Assembly (NCBI GenBank): GCA_033439265.1
Contig: JAVTVX010000018.1
Location: 9,904,501 to 9,968,500 of the forward strand
Source of the DNA: Dillenia suffruticosa
Taxonomy: Eukaryota; Streptophyta; Magnoliopsida; Dilleniales; Dilleniaceae
Reading direction: 5' to 3'
DNA length: 64,000 bases
Part shown: piece by piece, positions 39,401-48,412 of the stretch
How the letters are laid out: every line of letters begins with the position of its first letter
How positions within the stretch are numbered: the stretch's first letter is position 1
Program-made: the position numbers and the translations under genes
Notes under the pieces: generated by a model
Database searches by the model: none
Seen by the model: only the letters and a program-made list of their open reading frames with translations
What the model was told of the DNA's origin: nothing

Positions 39401-40255
39401 TATGGAGCTTAATTCTAATTGTAAGTTTTATTATTTGGAACCAATAAAAAAATCGTGTAGCTCAATTCTAACTTCACAAAAGGTATGGGTTTGCAAAATT
39501 TGAAAATGAGCTCCAGTGAAGTCACTAAGCTCCACATATATACTTAATTAATGCTATTAACAAACAAACTTTGAAATTAAACTCCAAGAAGAATTTGGGT
39601 CTTGAAAAGGATTTTGATTGAATTATATCCAAGCGAAAAAATTATTTCCAAATAAAATGAACTAAAGAATACACTTCAACGAACTTAAATTCCTTTTTCT
39701 CTTTTGTTCAATACTCTAACCGAACATGACGGAATCAAAGCAGGCAATATGTAGACAATTTGATATATTTTTATAAAGAGTCAACTTGCAGGAATTGAAA
39801 TTGAGAACCTAAGCAAAGATGCAAGCAAATGTTCCATCCACCTAAGGGCTCTTCCACTTAAGTTACCGGAAAGTAGCAATTCACACAAGCATAACACTCA
39901 ATACAGTATTCTCTTTGAAGGCTAATGTGGAATTTCAGGCAAAAATTCAGACAGTGAGGTCAAATAACTCTGATGTACGCATATTAATACATACATACGC
40001 AAACACAAATAAATATGCACAAAATTGAATGTTTGAAATTTGAAATTTGAGAGGTAATCTAATGAAAGAAAGGAGAATCAGAAAAATTACCAGATCGCAA
40101 TTGTCTCTTTCGAAATCGAGGATTTTAATGGCGACAATCTCGTTCAAGGGATGACATAGGGCACGGTGAACATTCGCGCTCACGCCATGCCCTATCTCCT
40201 CATAAAGAGTGTAGAACTCTGATCCGATTGGATACTTCTTCTTCTCCGACTCCAT
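9404..40255 (-). CDS. STE20/OSR1-type Ser/Thr protein kinase, 21 exons, 685 aa
   Basis: Exons: 40255-40091, 37801-37547, 26250-26126, 25895-25851, 25717-25636, 25549-25481, 25407-25237, 25106-25041, 23296-23228, 23134-23030, 22950-22880, 22768-22532, 20361-20245, 20126-20039, 19967-19929, 12684-12559, 12469-12421, 12338-12280, 9708-9647, 9545-9494, 9409-9404. They sum to 2058 bp and all phases agree. The kinase domain is about residues 15-277: glycine loop GHGVSANV at 22, VAIK Lys44, HRD 136-138 with Lys140, DFG 156-158, and WMAPE at 182-186 after TFVGTPC. All catalytic residues are present. The tail has a conserved RGRFKV block near 541, [10 protein letters not shown] near 560 and a C-terminal coiled-coil-like segment (about 645-683). 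Known plant relatives are the OSR1/Fray-like STE20 kinases, the family that includes BLUS1; substrates cannot be inferred here. The start at 40255 (MESEKKKYP) is the only ATG in frame. Intron 14 is GC-AG. Confidence 0.92.
9709..12279 (-). other. Kinase intron 18 (2571 bp)
   Basis: Flanked by GTAAGT donor and TTTGCAG acceptor on the minus strand. I see no recognisable transposon coding text. It contains a C run at about 10946-10954 and a short C9/G6 inverted repeat at 11746-11766. The short open frames inside look random. Confidence 0.75.
13841..14016 (+). mobile_element. tRNA-derived SINE copy 1
   Basis: It begins with an A-box-like TAGCCTAGTAGG (13845-13856) and has a B-box-like AGATTCAAAAC about 40 bases later (near 13888), the spacing of an internal RNA polymerase III promoter. 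It ends in an 11-base A run (14006-14016). Its 3' half (CCGATTAGTCG... TTTTCGATACCG) resembles the SINE copies at 41902 and 44512. No clear target-site duplication was found. The 3' end abuts the gypsy-related repeat. Confidence 0.55.
14073..14649 (+). repeat. 5' LTR of the gypsy-derived element
   Basis: It aligns with 16235-16810 over its whole length, sharing CATATTGAG near the start, TTTTATTTTAAGAG, and a pyrimidine-rich end before AGGCTGTCC. The divergence seen by eye suggests an old insertion. It ends directly before a primer-binding-site-like sequence. Confidence 0.75.
14848..15750 (+). pseudogene. gypsy gag C-terminus and protease-like region
   Basis: The first frame (14848-15129) ends with [19 protein letters not shown]. 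Translation then continues in shifted frames with [32 protein letters not shown] and [19 protein letters not shown]. This is the order of the retropepsin-like domain of plant Ty3/gypsy elements (a 'G.S..N' protease loop, then 'HP.PY.' and 'CDV.PM...H.LLGRPW'). Frameshifts and stops break it. A further frame (15941-16225) runs to the start of the 3' LTR and is rich in Glu and Lys. Confidence 0.65.
16235..16810 (+). repeat. 3' LTR of the gypsy-derived element
   Basis: Second copy of the direct repeat. Its tips have drifted (TAGTTG at the start, CCTACA at the end). The open frame ending SMFSFSLG stops at 16223-16225, just before it. No polypurine tract as clean as in active elements is seen. Confidence 0.7.
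18140..19560 (-). mobile_element. L1-type LINE 3' fragment (zf-RVT region)
   Basis: Minus-strand frames give [19 protein letters not shown] (near 19390-19330), then [20 protein letters not shown] (near 19070-19010), then a SFYSLL context near 18770. This is the order found in the C-terminal part of plant L1 ORF2, after the reverse transcriptase core and including the zinc-binding zf-RVT region. Frames are broken. The 3' end seems to fall near 18140-18190, without a clear poly(A). The RT core itself is missing, so it is a truncated dead copy in the same orientation as the kinase. Confidence 0.65.
20362..22531 (-). other. Kinase intron 12 (2170 bp)
   Basis: Donor GTATGA and acceptor TTTCAG are in phase with the flanking exons. 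No transposon coding text was recognised. There is an (AC)n stretch around 20442-20456. Confidence 0.75.
23297..25040 (-). other. Kinase intron 8 (1744 bp)
   Basis: Donor GTTTGA and acceptor TTTTCAG. Nothing recognisable beyond AT-rich sequence; short pyrimidine and A/T runs occur near 23588-23602. Confidence 0.7.
26475..26950. repeat. Imperfect tandem duplication, period 234 bp
   Basis: TGCTTAAGAAAACTTGACCC recurs at 26506 and 26740. The following text (TTACAGCCTATGACTGCTTA, then AATCTAGAAGGATT.CAATAC) is shared at the same offset. Two copies with small differences. No coding potential. Confidence 0.85.
27620..27860 (+). repeat. Left part of a split gypsy-type LTR
   Basis: AGCTTAGTTGGCAGGTTGAATAAGTTATATT and the following TTGAAGAATTTTATTTTAAG resemble the first 100 bases of the LTRs at 14073 and 16235. 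The matching LTR end appears only at 34020-34104, beyond a block of LINEs. The similarity weakens after about 27720, so the inner border is approximate. Confidence 0.5.
27957..27972 (+). repeat. Target-site duplication of LINE A, left copy
   Basis: TAGATCTTTTACAATG, 16 bases, identical to 29562-29577. It brackets the LINE A body exactly. Confidence 0.85.
27973..29561 (+). mobile_element. 5'-truncated RTE LINE (element A), nested in element B
   Basis: 1589 bp between perfect 16-base duplications. It starts inside the RT domain ([15 protein letters not shown]), continues with [38 protein letters not shown], a degraded FADD box near 28660, and [18 protein letters not shown] with [14 protein letters not shown]. 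It ends in (TTTTC)n and TTGTTTTTGTTGTTG. 5' truncation plus a long target-site duplication is the signature of LINE target-primed integration. Several stop codons make it inactive. Confidence 0.85.
28448..28525 (+). repeat. 39-bp tandem duplication in LINE A
   Basis: TTAACCCGTTAAAAATATGT and the next 19 bases occur twice in direct succession (28448 and 28487). 39 bp equals 13 codons, so the reading frame is kept. Confidence 0.9.
29562..29577 (+). repeat. Target-site duplication of LINE A, right copy
   Basis: Identical to 27957-27972. After it, the 5' leader of element B resumes (ACGCATGTCGGGTCCCACTA near 29610). Confidence 0.85.
32690..33681 (-). mobile_element. 5'-truncated RTE LINE (element C), opposite orientation
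   Basis: Minus-strand text encodes [14 protein letters not shown] (near 33640, the RT FADD box), [40 protein letters not shown] and [14 protein letters not shown]. It is followed by a T/A-rich (AAAT)n tract (32760-32870) and a terminus related to that of element A (TTTGTCTCTCAAATG... TTGTTGTTGTTG on the minus strand). TGAACATA flanks it at 32682-32689 and 33682-33689, a likely short target-site duplication. The RT is cut just before the FADD box. Confidence 0.8.
33715..33783 (+). mobile_element. 3' terminal scrap of a plus-strand RTE LINE
   Basis: CTCACTTAGTAGGATAAAGG then TTGTTGTTGTTGC matches the plant RTE 3' terminus also seen at the end of element B. Element C seems to have inserted between this scrap and element B. 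Whether the scrap belonged to B or to another copy is open. Confidence 0.6.
33790..34104 (+). repeat. Right part of a split gypsy-type LTR
   Basis: CTCTAATTTTCAACCCCAATTCCACCACGAAT then TAGACAGCTTTCCTCCTAGGCTGTCCTACG parallels the 3' ends of the LTRs at 14649 and 16810. With 27620-27860 it would form one diverged LTR into which the LINE nest inserted. The left border is uncertain. Confidence 0.5.
35530..36240. repeat. Diverged direct duplication, about 270 bp, spacing about 425 bp
   Basis: AATGAATCTCCTCCATTAGT occurs near 35530 and 35961, and both copies continue with a similar order: CTGT...GGAGCAC-like, TAGCTTTTC, ACAAGCTC.TC.A, GGGTGATG, then GGAACATC. No protein domain was recognised in either strand, so the source is unknown. 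Confidence 0.65.
37802..40090 (-). other. Kinase intron 1 (2289 bp)
   Basis: Donor GTAATT after ...DNCDL and acceptor TTACAG before NNISREAQ, phase 0. AT-rich; no transposon coding text was recognised. Large first introns are common in plant genes and can carry regulatory sequence, but nothing specific is visible. Confidence 0.75.
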
Positions 40256-40700
40256 CAATGAAGATCGAGACGACACTATCTTCCTCTCTCTTCTCCCTCC
40301 TCTCCTCCTCTCTCTCCTCCCTCCTCTCTCTATCTCCCTCTCTGAAGGTTTTCTTCAGCGTCTATTGAATTTCCGATTTTTCGGAAATGGAGCTCAAGGA
40401 AGATCTGGGGATCCGCCTTATGAAGCCAATCATCTACACAAAAACCAACCAAAAATAAGAAAAATTTATGGAGAGAGAGAGAGAGAACGGGGAGCTAACC
40501 AGGTACAGAGAGAGAGATTGTGTCCATGCATCAAATATGGGGATGGTAAATGAAGGGAAAAGGAAGGAAAAAGGAAATGTGAAGAGAAAGGTAAGACATT
40601 GATGAAGACGAGGATTGTTTCCCGTCTCGGCTTTCACGTGATTAGAGAGAGAGAGAGAGAGAGAGAGAGAACAGAGATGGAGAAAGCGAGGCTATCGGAT
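40256..40700 (-). promoter_or_regulatory. Kinase 5' leader and proximal upstream region
   Basis: Directly upstream of the ATG the minus strand is almost pure purine (GA/GGA repeats, about 40262-40350), a typical plant 5' UTR composition. Further GA tracts lie at 40471-40486 and 40643-40670, and a CACGTG G-box core is at 40635-40640. No clear TATA box was fixed, so the transcription start is not assigned. The G-box role is inference from the motif only. Confidence 0.5.
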
Positions 40701-41883
40701 CGCCGCTCGAAGGGGCAACGCTTGCATGCAGGAATCCCGCCACTGGTTATGCCAACTGCACACCCCCCCCCCCCGGGGGAAAAAAAAAAGCTCAAAATTT
40801 CCCGTGCCCATATATGCGCAAGATATTCCCATTTTTCTCGCTTCACGGCAAATTATTATGTGAGACACTCTTTTAAAATTAGAATGATGAGGTTTATAAA
40901 ATACGTGAAGAAATTATAAATATATATATAAATAAATTATAAATCAAAATAAACTAGAATCAAATAAAAATTATTTAAATTTAATTAAAATTGAATTATA
41001 ATTATTTGATTTTAAAATCAAACTTAAATTTTATGATTCAGTTAAAAGCGTTAAACATATCTATTATTTATAAATTTGTTATAGATAATAAAATTTTTTC
41101 ACTAATTTTGAACTTATTGTTACTATAATGCTCGTGTAATTTTTTCAAACTTTTTTCTTAAAATAGAAATATAATAATTATTTATAATTTTTATAATTTA
41201 TAAATGCATAAAAATAATATTTGATTTTTATAAATTATGACTCTTTTTCTGGGATGATTGTCCACCGATGGTCAAGGGCTACAACAGCCAATAGAAGGTT
41301 GTGACTTTGAATCCAATTAAAATTAGAAATTAAAAAAAAATCTAAATTGGCATTATGCTTGATAAAGTTTTCTTAAACTTATAAGTTTGCAAAGAAAAAC
41401 AATTAACATAAGATGATGCAATCTGTATATTGGGAAACTTTTGCATTCCTTTTACATTAAATTGCACAAGGATTTTAGGAGGAAACTGGTTACGGAGAAT
41501 CACACGAAGAAGCACAAAGATAATTAAAAAGATATGATTTTGTGTGTCGACAAGTGGAGTGGAGGCAGAAAAATAGAAATACAGGTTATTGAGTTACCCT
41601 TGCAACTAAAGAAGAATATTCTTTCTTGTAGTAGAGATACTTAAGTAATTAAAAAACTCTTATTCAAATATTTTTTTTAAATTCTTGAGTTTAAAACTTT
41701 GTGAACATATAAGTTTTTTTTTTTCATAATTTTCACAAATTCTATATAACAAACATTTAATTATAAAAAGTATTTATATTTATTTACTTTTCGATAGACA
41801 ATAATGTCTAAAGATTCCTAAAATTAATTACTCTTACAACCTTTTGATATACAAAATAAATTAAATATCTAGCATATTTGTTA
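40701..41883. other. AT-rich intergenic region
   Basis: Holds a C12/G5/A9 homopolymer junction at about 40762-40790 and otherwise AT-rich sequence. A tRNA-like patch near 41255-41320 (GGTCAAGGGCTACAACAGCC... GACTTTGAATCC) could be another SINE scrap. No gene is seen. Confidence 0.55.
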
Positions 41884-41901
41884 ATATATATATACATATC
41901 T

Positions 41902-42082
41902 ATCAATATATGTTGGCGTAAATAGAAAGTATATTTTTATCCCTTAATCAGGTCAGAAATTTAACTCTTACTAGATATAGAAAAAATATTGTTAGGAGAG
42001 AATCCTCTCAATTGAGACCTGACAAACTATTCGGTTCGGATTAGTTGGGGCGAAACTTTAGATACCGAATAGTCAAGATACA

Positions 42083-42102
<20 letters not shown>
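41902..42102 (+). mobile_element. tRNA-derived SINE copy 2
   Basis: Starts TATCAATATATGTTGGCG, carries ATTGTTAGGAGAGAATCCTC and GGTTCGGATTAGTTGGGG, and ends AATAGTCAAGATAC followed by an A then TA tail. In reverse complement it matches 44512-44694 along nearly its whole length. It is flanked by an 18-base duplication, ATATATATATACATATCT (41884-41901 and 42103-42120), as expected for retrotransposition. Its B box (AATTTAACTC) has decayed. Confidence 0.75.
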
Positions 42103-42113
<11 letters not shown>

Positions 42114-42120
42114 CATATCT

Positions 42121-44493
42121 CGATGGGCACTTTAAAAGGTGCACGTGTTTCAAAAAGTTTAGGAGCAGGGGGAAACATATTTACACCATAAGCAAAACTA
42201 ATCATTTCATGAAATAAATCCCAATCGTGGTATTAAAAAAAAACTAATTAAATTTTGTTTTATATTTCTTAAAAACTGTTTTAGTTTTTGAGATTTGATC
42301 AGTGAAATTAATTATCCATGATTTTAATTAAAATCATCATCAAAATTAATAGTTTAAACGTTAAAGGTTTTAAAACTTATATTTCAATTTCCCTATCATT
42401 TTAGTCATACTTTTTTTCTAACAAGAAAATACAATTAATTAGGATCTAATTAAAAAATGAATAATAGAAGTGTGAAGCCTCCGCCGTTTGACCCGTCCGT
42501 GAGAGACTTCATTTTAACCGTACTCTCTCCCCTTTTCGTCGACACTTCCTTATTCCCGGCTTGCACCACCTGCGCCACTCTATCTAATTTCTCACCTGTC
42601 CTCATTCTCTCTCTCTTATATATTCCATTTCCCCTTGGAGATAATATGCATGATAACATAAACAGAGAAAGACGGCAATAATTGCATTCCAGGAGATAAT
42701 TGTGGGAGATGGGTGGGTGGAAGATCATTCATATGCATTCAATGTCTTTAGTCCTTACAAAATGTGTCTTCTTTTAATCAAAGAGACCCCTTCGAATTCC
42801 AATTGATATTTCTCATTCACTTTCTCTTTTCTGGGGCTTGAATTTGAATGATTTGAACATTTTATTTTTTTATGGGGTATCTTTTCTGAGTTCCAATAGC
42901 ATGTGATCATTCGCTGGTTGTTTGATGATGGTCCGTAACCTAAATTGTGCCGGGTCAGACTTGACAAGTCCACAAACGTCAACAAATTCCGTCAATACTT
43001 ATCAATCAATTACCCCATGTGATAATCAATTGTTTAGCACTTCGACCGATATGTTCCTAGGCCTTCTCGACACTTGATATAAGTCACCCAATTCGTTAAA
43101 AATATTTACTTTCCTAAAAAGATAAAAAAAAAATTTATGAAAATAAAAAAAAAATCTACAAATATAGTCGATAAGAAAAAGAATTTCTATGACGCTTTTT
43201 AAATGAATAAGATTTCATAATTTTTTAGAATCCTACGCTCTGATTTTTTGAAATTTCGAAACTCTCGTAAAAAAAAAACTAGAATTTTATCACCTTACAT
43301 ACACACGACTCTCATAAGTGACAGATATATAAGTTTCAATACACCTACCGCCCAAATAAACTCTTTGAACCTACACAAATCACACAAGCATATAGGGTTC
43401 TCTGATTCTCTCTTTTGATATCAGTCTGTTTTTTTCTTTTCGAAAATCACTCTCTAACATCAAAATCTCTCCTGTCAAAACACTCTTCGGTAGTCTTTTT
43501 TATATATCTCATTATTTAATAATATCATACAATCAAGTCATTCCATTCGAATTACAGAAATATCATCCGTAAAATTAAACCCACCTCCAACATTTGAAAT
43601 CCTAGAATAGATGATACCCCCACTAATTTTTAACATATGCTTATTTATGTAGACAATAGACATTTGAAATTGATTAATTACTATTTCAAGAGATAGTTTA
43701 GTAGTCACAATTTTCTCTCTCAATCCAATAATTTTATATTCAATAAAAAAAAAAGAATACTCACCAAATTGAAAATCTAAATCAAAATCAAAATCAAATG
43801 AAATAAAAATTGGTTTGATTTGATATGTTGGGCAAATCGAAGAATAGGCGTGGCAATGGCATAAAAAAGAGCCAAAGAAGGAGGCTCCTGGGCTTCCAAT
43901 TCAACTTGAAGAAATGTCAAAGAAAAACACTCTTTTGGAATATCGGTGGCTTTAGTAAATTCGTAAATTCGGGAAAGAGAAGCTGTAGCTTCGGTTGGTA
44001 TACAGAAGAAAGAAACAAGTCATAATTGAAGTTGTTGCTCAGGTTTTTGGTAAGATCATAAACTTTCCTCAACACTGTGAGTAATGGCAGAGAGAAGAGA
44101 GACAGCGGAGAGAGAAAGAGGGATGTTGTTTATGACGAAATCAAAAATTGACGATTGATTTGATTTGTTGGCCAAATCGATTGAAACCAAGTATAATGGC
44201 AGTGGCAGTGGCAGTGGCGCCAACAAGGAAGAAGGAAAAAGAAGGAAATCTGGGCTTGTCGTTGTTAAGGGGAAAAGGAGAGTAAATAATAATAATAATA
44301 ATAATGAAATTAGATGTTTTAAAATCATAGCTTCAGATAACAACTTTAAGTCCAAGAAGAAATTAAGGTTATATTAGCGTAATACTGACCTGATTAATTA
44401 AACACTCATAATTTGAAAATAATTTCCAAAAGACCTCAAAATAAATATTTATTTACTTTTTAGCATCATAAATAGGATTTATTTTACAAAGGG
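42121..44493. other. Region between the two SINEs, no convincing gene
   Basis: 42457-42680 is less AT-rich than its surroundings. On the minus strand a TATATAAG at about 42615-42622 precedes a 51-codon frame (ATG near 42606) that resembles no family I know. 43811-43860 and 44153-44200 share TTGATTTGAT.TGTTGG.CAAATCGA as a diverged direct repeat. (AAT)6 lies near 44287-44304. Possibly a decayed gene or a promoter region; not assigned. Confidence 0.4.
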
Positions 44494-44511
44494 TACGGCG
44501 TAGCGTTCTTT

Positions 44512-44694
44512 TTATTTTGTCTTGATTATCCGTTATTCGGAGTTTTGTTTTGACTAATCTGAACCGAGAAATCTGTCAGACTTCAATTGAGGGGATTCTC
44601 TCCCAACAATATTTTTTCTTACCTAATGGGAGTCGAACTTCCGACTTGGTTAAGGGACGAAAGTGTTTTTCTCACATTCGCCAACATATGTTGA
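44512..44694 (-). mobile_element. tRNA-derived SINE copy 3
   Basis: On the minus strand it has an A-box-like TTGGCGAATGTG (44673-44684) and a good B box, AAGTTCGACTCCC (about 44628-44640), then TTGTTGGGAGAGAATCCCCT and GGTTCAGATTAGTC, ending GGATAATCAAGAC with an AAAATAAA tail. It is flanked by TACGGCGTARCGTTCTTT at 44494-44511 and 44695-44712 (17 of 18 identical). It is the best-preserved of the three copies. Confidence 0.8.
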
Positions 44695-44712
44695 TACGGC
44701 GTAACGTTCTTT

Positions 44713-46842
44713 GCTCATATATTATCTCACTTTGTTAGTTTCATCATCCTTCCCCAATTCGATCACATTTAATTACATACCAAAAAAAAAAAAAAAAAAT
44801 CTCACTTTTTCCTCTTAAAACACACGCCTCTCTCTCACAATAAATTATTATATTGAGATAGTCCTAATGTAATTCTTACAAACATCTTATAATAAAAATA
44901 TAATTATAAAAAATGTCATTATTAACAAATATAATTGAAGGGAAGAGAGAGAGAGAGCGAGAGAGACTATGTAAGATGGCCTGCTCAATAACTCAACAAT
45001 TCCCCTCTTCTTCTATTTTCTTTTGTTAGTTATTTCCTCACAAAACCAATCAAAGCCCTCCGGAACTCTTATCTCAACTTCAACTTCTTCTTTGAGCCCA
45101 CAATCAGCAATGTATTAAAATACATTCCTCTCTTGAGATTTTGGATGAAACTATTCTCAGCATTAGTAGAATATACACAAGTCATATTTTTGCTCTTTCT
45201 TATATCTACTACCCTGTGTTCTTGACTTGAATTTCTATAATTATTATATTTTGTATAACTATTATTCACTCTATAAATTTAAGTCAATAAAAAAGTGTTA
45301 TTAATAACTTAATATCATAATTCTCCCCTTACATATTTGGTATATACCAAATCACGTGAACTAATGAGTTTTAGTTCAACTAACACCATCCCTTTTAACT
45401 TATAAAAATTTCGAATTCGAATCTCTTTATATACCAAAAAAAATATCAAACCATGTGAAATTTTTAAACAAAGTAAGCGGGTTTGACATGACCTAAACTT
45501 AGGACATGTTATTCTGATATCATTTTATATAGTTATCATCTATTCTCAAATTTTAAATAAGTGAAAAGAAGTATTATTAATTATTTATATCTTATCAATG
45601 GTGGGATGTAATTTTATTTTGAGGGTATTTTCCCAAATCCATAAAAAGAATTTGGATTTTTGGACTAGTTTCAAGTTGCAATCTAAACTTTTATTACATT
45701 TAATTAATTTAGAGTTTTTATTATTAAAGTCAATCTTGTCTAGATTATAAAACACTTAATTTCAAATTGAATGACTAAAAGGTCACAATGCCTAGCACAT
45801 GAATGATCAAGCATTGCAGTATCATTTCACCAACCCTTGTGGGGTGGTGGTTAGCTCAATCAAAGATAATGTATCAAATTTCACAAATCTCTCAACATTG
45901 TAGAATATCATAGAAAACTAATAAAAAAAATATGGTTGACGAGAGACTATGTTTAATACTTGTTTAAAAAAGGTTAAAGCTTGATTCTATTAATATTTAT
46001 GAGTTTTGTTGAACAATTTAATAATATAATAATGAATCATATTGTATAGGCAAAAATCACAATTAAAATATAGCTTGAACAAAAATACATAGCAGATTGA
46101 ATTAAAGTTAATTAGCAGACTTGTTTAATTTTGAATTTATGCTTGTACTCCCCAAGCATGAGGTGATAAAAACTTACACTTGTATTACCATGTGCATATG
46201 ATGATAAGGTTTGGCTGCGATATAGTGACTTTGCATATTAGGCCAGCCCAATTCTGTTCTCTACCAAAGGATGATCTCCCCGAATAGAATTTCAATATAC
46301 ATACATCTTGGCTCCATATGTCCCCCGTTAGATGTTTATGCAAGCCTAATGCACGAATTATAGAGCAAAATAAACAAATGAGCGAAAGCAGAAGCAAAAC
46401 ATGCCTCCAGCCATGTTTCCAATGATTTTCCTATAACTATAATTCATTTTCCGGCACCTTTGAATGTGCAGGAAGTATTCCAAACTCCCAATTTTCTCTC
46501 TAGTTGATATGTGAGGAATCAAGTTGGGGGACCCTTGCTCTAGCTGCTTTTATATATAGTAGTCATGCCATTAGCAATCACCGCGGAGACTTATACCCCT
46601 GTGAATGGATTTGGTTGGTGAAATAAATCCCTGAATTCTCATAACAATCCAAGTATGGGTTGATTTGTAGGGCATGGAGGGTGATGGGCCACCCTTTTAT
46701 TTCTCACATTCTCTCACTTGCTTCATTCACTTAACTTGATGACTTTATTCAAACCGACAATTTAATGGGAAAAGCACACATGAATCACAATAACAAATAC
46801 TCTAAATTAGCAAATATTGTCTTCTGTGCATGATAATGTGTG
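44713..46842. other. AT-rich intergenic region, possible copia LTR at its right side
   Basis: 45363-45440 has a tRNA-like TTTTAGTTCAACT and AATTCGAATCTC at SINE-like spacing, a possible further SINE scrap. An A17 run is near 44783-44799 and GA repeats near 44943-44966. The part from about 46000 to 46840 probably contains the 3' LTR of copia-2, since RNase H of that element ends just to the right, but no matching 5' LTR is in the window to prove it. Confidence 0.45.
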
Positions 46843-48383
46843 CTAGTCCTTGCCCTTACAGTAATTATCTTTATAAAAAAACTTTATGTTTATTTGATAT
46901 CCATCCTCATAAATTTTCTCAAAACCAAAATGTACATATAATTTTATATAAGAAAATTCAATTCGAAATCTTATTAAAATTGAGACATAATCCCATATTA
47001 CAACATAATCTCTGAATTTAACTAAAGGTATACTTTTAGTCAGGGGATTAGCAAACATACATTTGGTGCTAACATGTTGAATTACAACCTTATTTTCCAA
47101 TATACGTTCCCTTATGACTAAATACCTAATGTCGATATATTTATTTCGATTACCACTTTTATTATTTTTAGTTAGAAATATTGCAACCGAATTATTACAA
47201 AGTATGCTCAATGGCTTAGGTTTAAAGTCAAAAATCCTAAACCCAACCATAAAATTTTGTAGCCACACCGCCTATGATATAGCCTTAAGATACACCACAA
47301 ACTCGGCTTCAATAATAGAAGTTATAATCAATGTCTGCTTAGTAGTTCTTCACAATACAACTTTACCGGCTAGAAAAAATGTACCCAAATATTGATTTTT
47401 GAGAATGAACGCAGCAAGGGAAATCCGAGTTTGAGTACTCGACCACCTAAAAAATGTTAGTCCTCTTATATGTAAGCATATAGTTTTTGGTGTCTGGTAA
47501 GTACCATAACACCTTCTTTGTAGCTTTTGAATGCTATAGACAAGGATTACTCTGATATTATTCCAACATTCCAACTACATTCATTATATCAAATTGGGTA
47601 CAAATTTGTAAATACATAAGACTTTCAACAACAGAAGTATACAGAATGCTAGTCATCTGTTCTCTTCAGATTCAATCTTGGGACACTAATCCAAACTAAA
47701 TTGGTCACCTTTGATGATAGGAGTGTAAGGAGTTACACTCGGTGAATAGTTCTGTATCTTATATTTCTTAAGAATTTTCTTGATATAGATTTCTTAAAAT
47801 ATTTCGAAAATCTAATAACACCTATTTTGATATATCTTAATACATGACATAAAACGCATTACCTAAATCCTCTATGGCAAAGTTCTTAGAATGGAACTAT
47901 TTTACATCATGCGACATCTCTTTATCATTGGTTGAAAGTATAATGTCGTCCACACACAACACTAGGAAACAAATTTTATTCCTACTGACCTTCTGGTATA
48001 TGCACTGATTCACAATATTCTATTCAAAACTGAATGAAAAGACTGTCTCATGGAATTTCAAATACTATTGGTAAGAGGTTTGCTTTAATCCGTATTTAGA
48101 TTTCTTAAATTTGAAAACCAAATACTTACCGTTACTATAAGAGAATCCTTCAAATTGACAAATGTAAATCTCTTTCTTTAGTTTTCTATTCAAAAATATC
48201 GTTTTCACATTAATTTGTTACAACTTTAAGTCAAATTGTACAACAATTGTCAAGATGTTGTGGAGGGAATCTTTTTTAGATACCAGAGAAAAAATCTCTG
48301 GGTAATTGATTCCTTCCATTTGAGTAAACTCTTTAGCAACAAATTTGGTTTTGTATTTCCAAATGTTGGCAAATAAGTCAGTT
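46843..48383 (-). mobile_element. copia-2, 3' part: reverse transcriptase and RNase H (decayed)
   Basis: Minus-strand text from 48383 downward gives an RT start (NYPEIFSL near 48290), FKKSKYGLKQTSYQ, LCVDDIILSTNDK (RT catalytic YVDD context, near 47950) and then the 141-codon frame 47268-46843. That frame carries NNSVAIFLTKNNKSGNRNK and IDIRYLVIRERI, the copia RNase H C-terminus. Stops separate the pieces. The 5' part of the same element is at 61504-64000; the two halves are separated by a CACTA transposon. Confidence 0.85.
48381..48383. repeat. CACTA target-site duplication, left copy (GTT)
   Basis: GTT directly before the left terminus, matched by GTT at 61501-61503. Three bases is the usual duplication for CACTA elements. 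Confidence 0.85.
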
Positions 48384-48412
48384 CATTATAAAAAAACACC
48401 ATATTAGCAATG
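48384..48412 (+). repeat. CACTA left terminal inverted repeat
   Basis: CATTATAAAAAAACACCATA and nine more bases; the first CACTA has become CATTA. Five of its seven differences from the right terminus are C/T or G/A transitions, as expected after cytosine methylation. Confidence 0.85.

Noticed and set aside
40256-40276. Upstream start of the kinase at 40276
   Set aside because: The codon there is GTG. The first ATG in frame is at 40255 and gives the expected MxxxEKKYP-type start.
40599-40919. A 106-codon plus-strand frame upstream of the kinase
   Set aside because: It is mostly a translated GA microsatellite (RERERERE) and a homopolymer junction.
44056-44355. A 99-codon minus-strand frame with a leucine-rich, signal-peptide-like start
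   Set aside because: The leucine run is the translation of an (AAT)n microsatellite, and no conserved family or downstream exon was seen.
41902-44694. A 2.8-kb inverted-repeat DNA transposon or large MITE with 180-bp terminal repeats
   Set aside because: Each arm has its own long flanking duplication, tRNA-like boxes and an A-rich tail, so the arms are two independent SINE insertions.
46843-47268. A 141-codon open frame as a host gene
   Set aside because: It is the RNase H end of copia-2.
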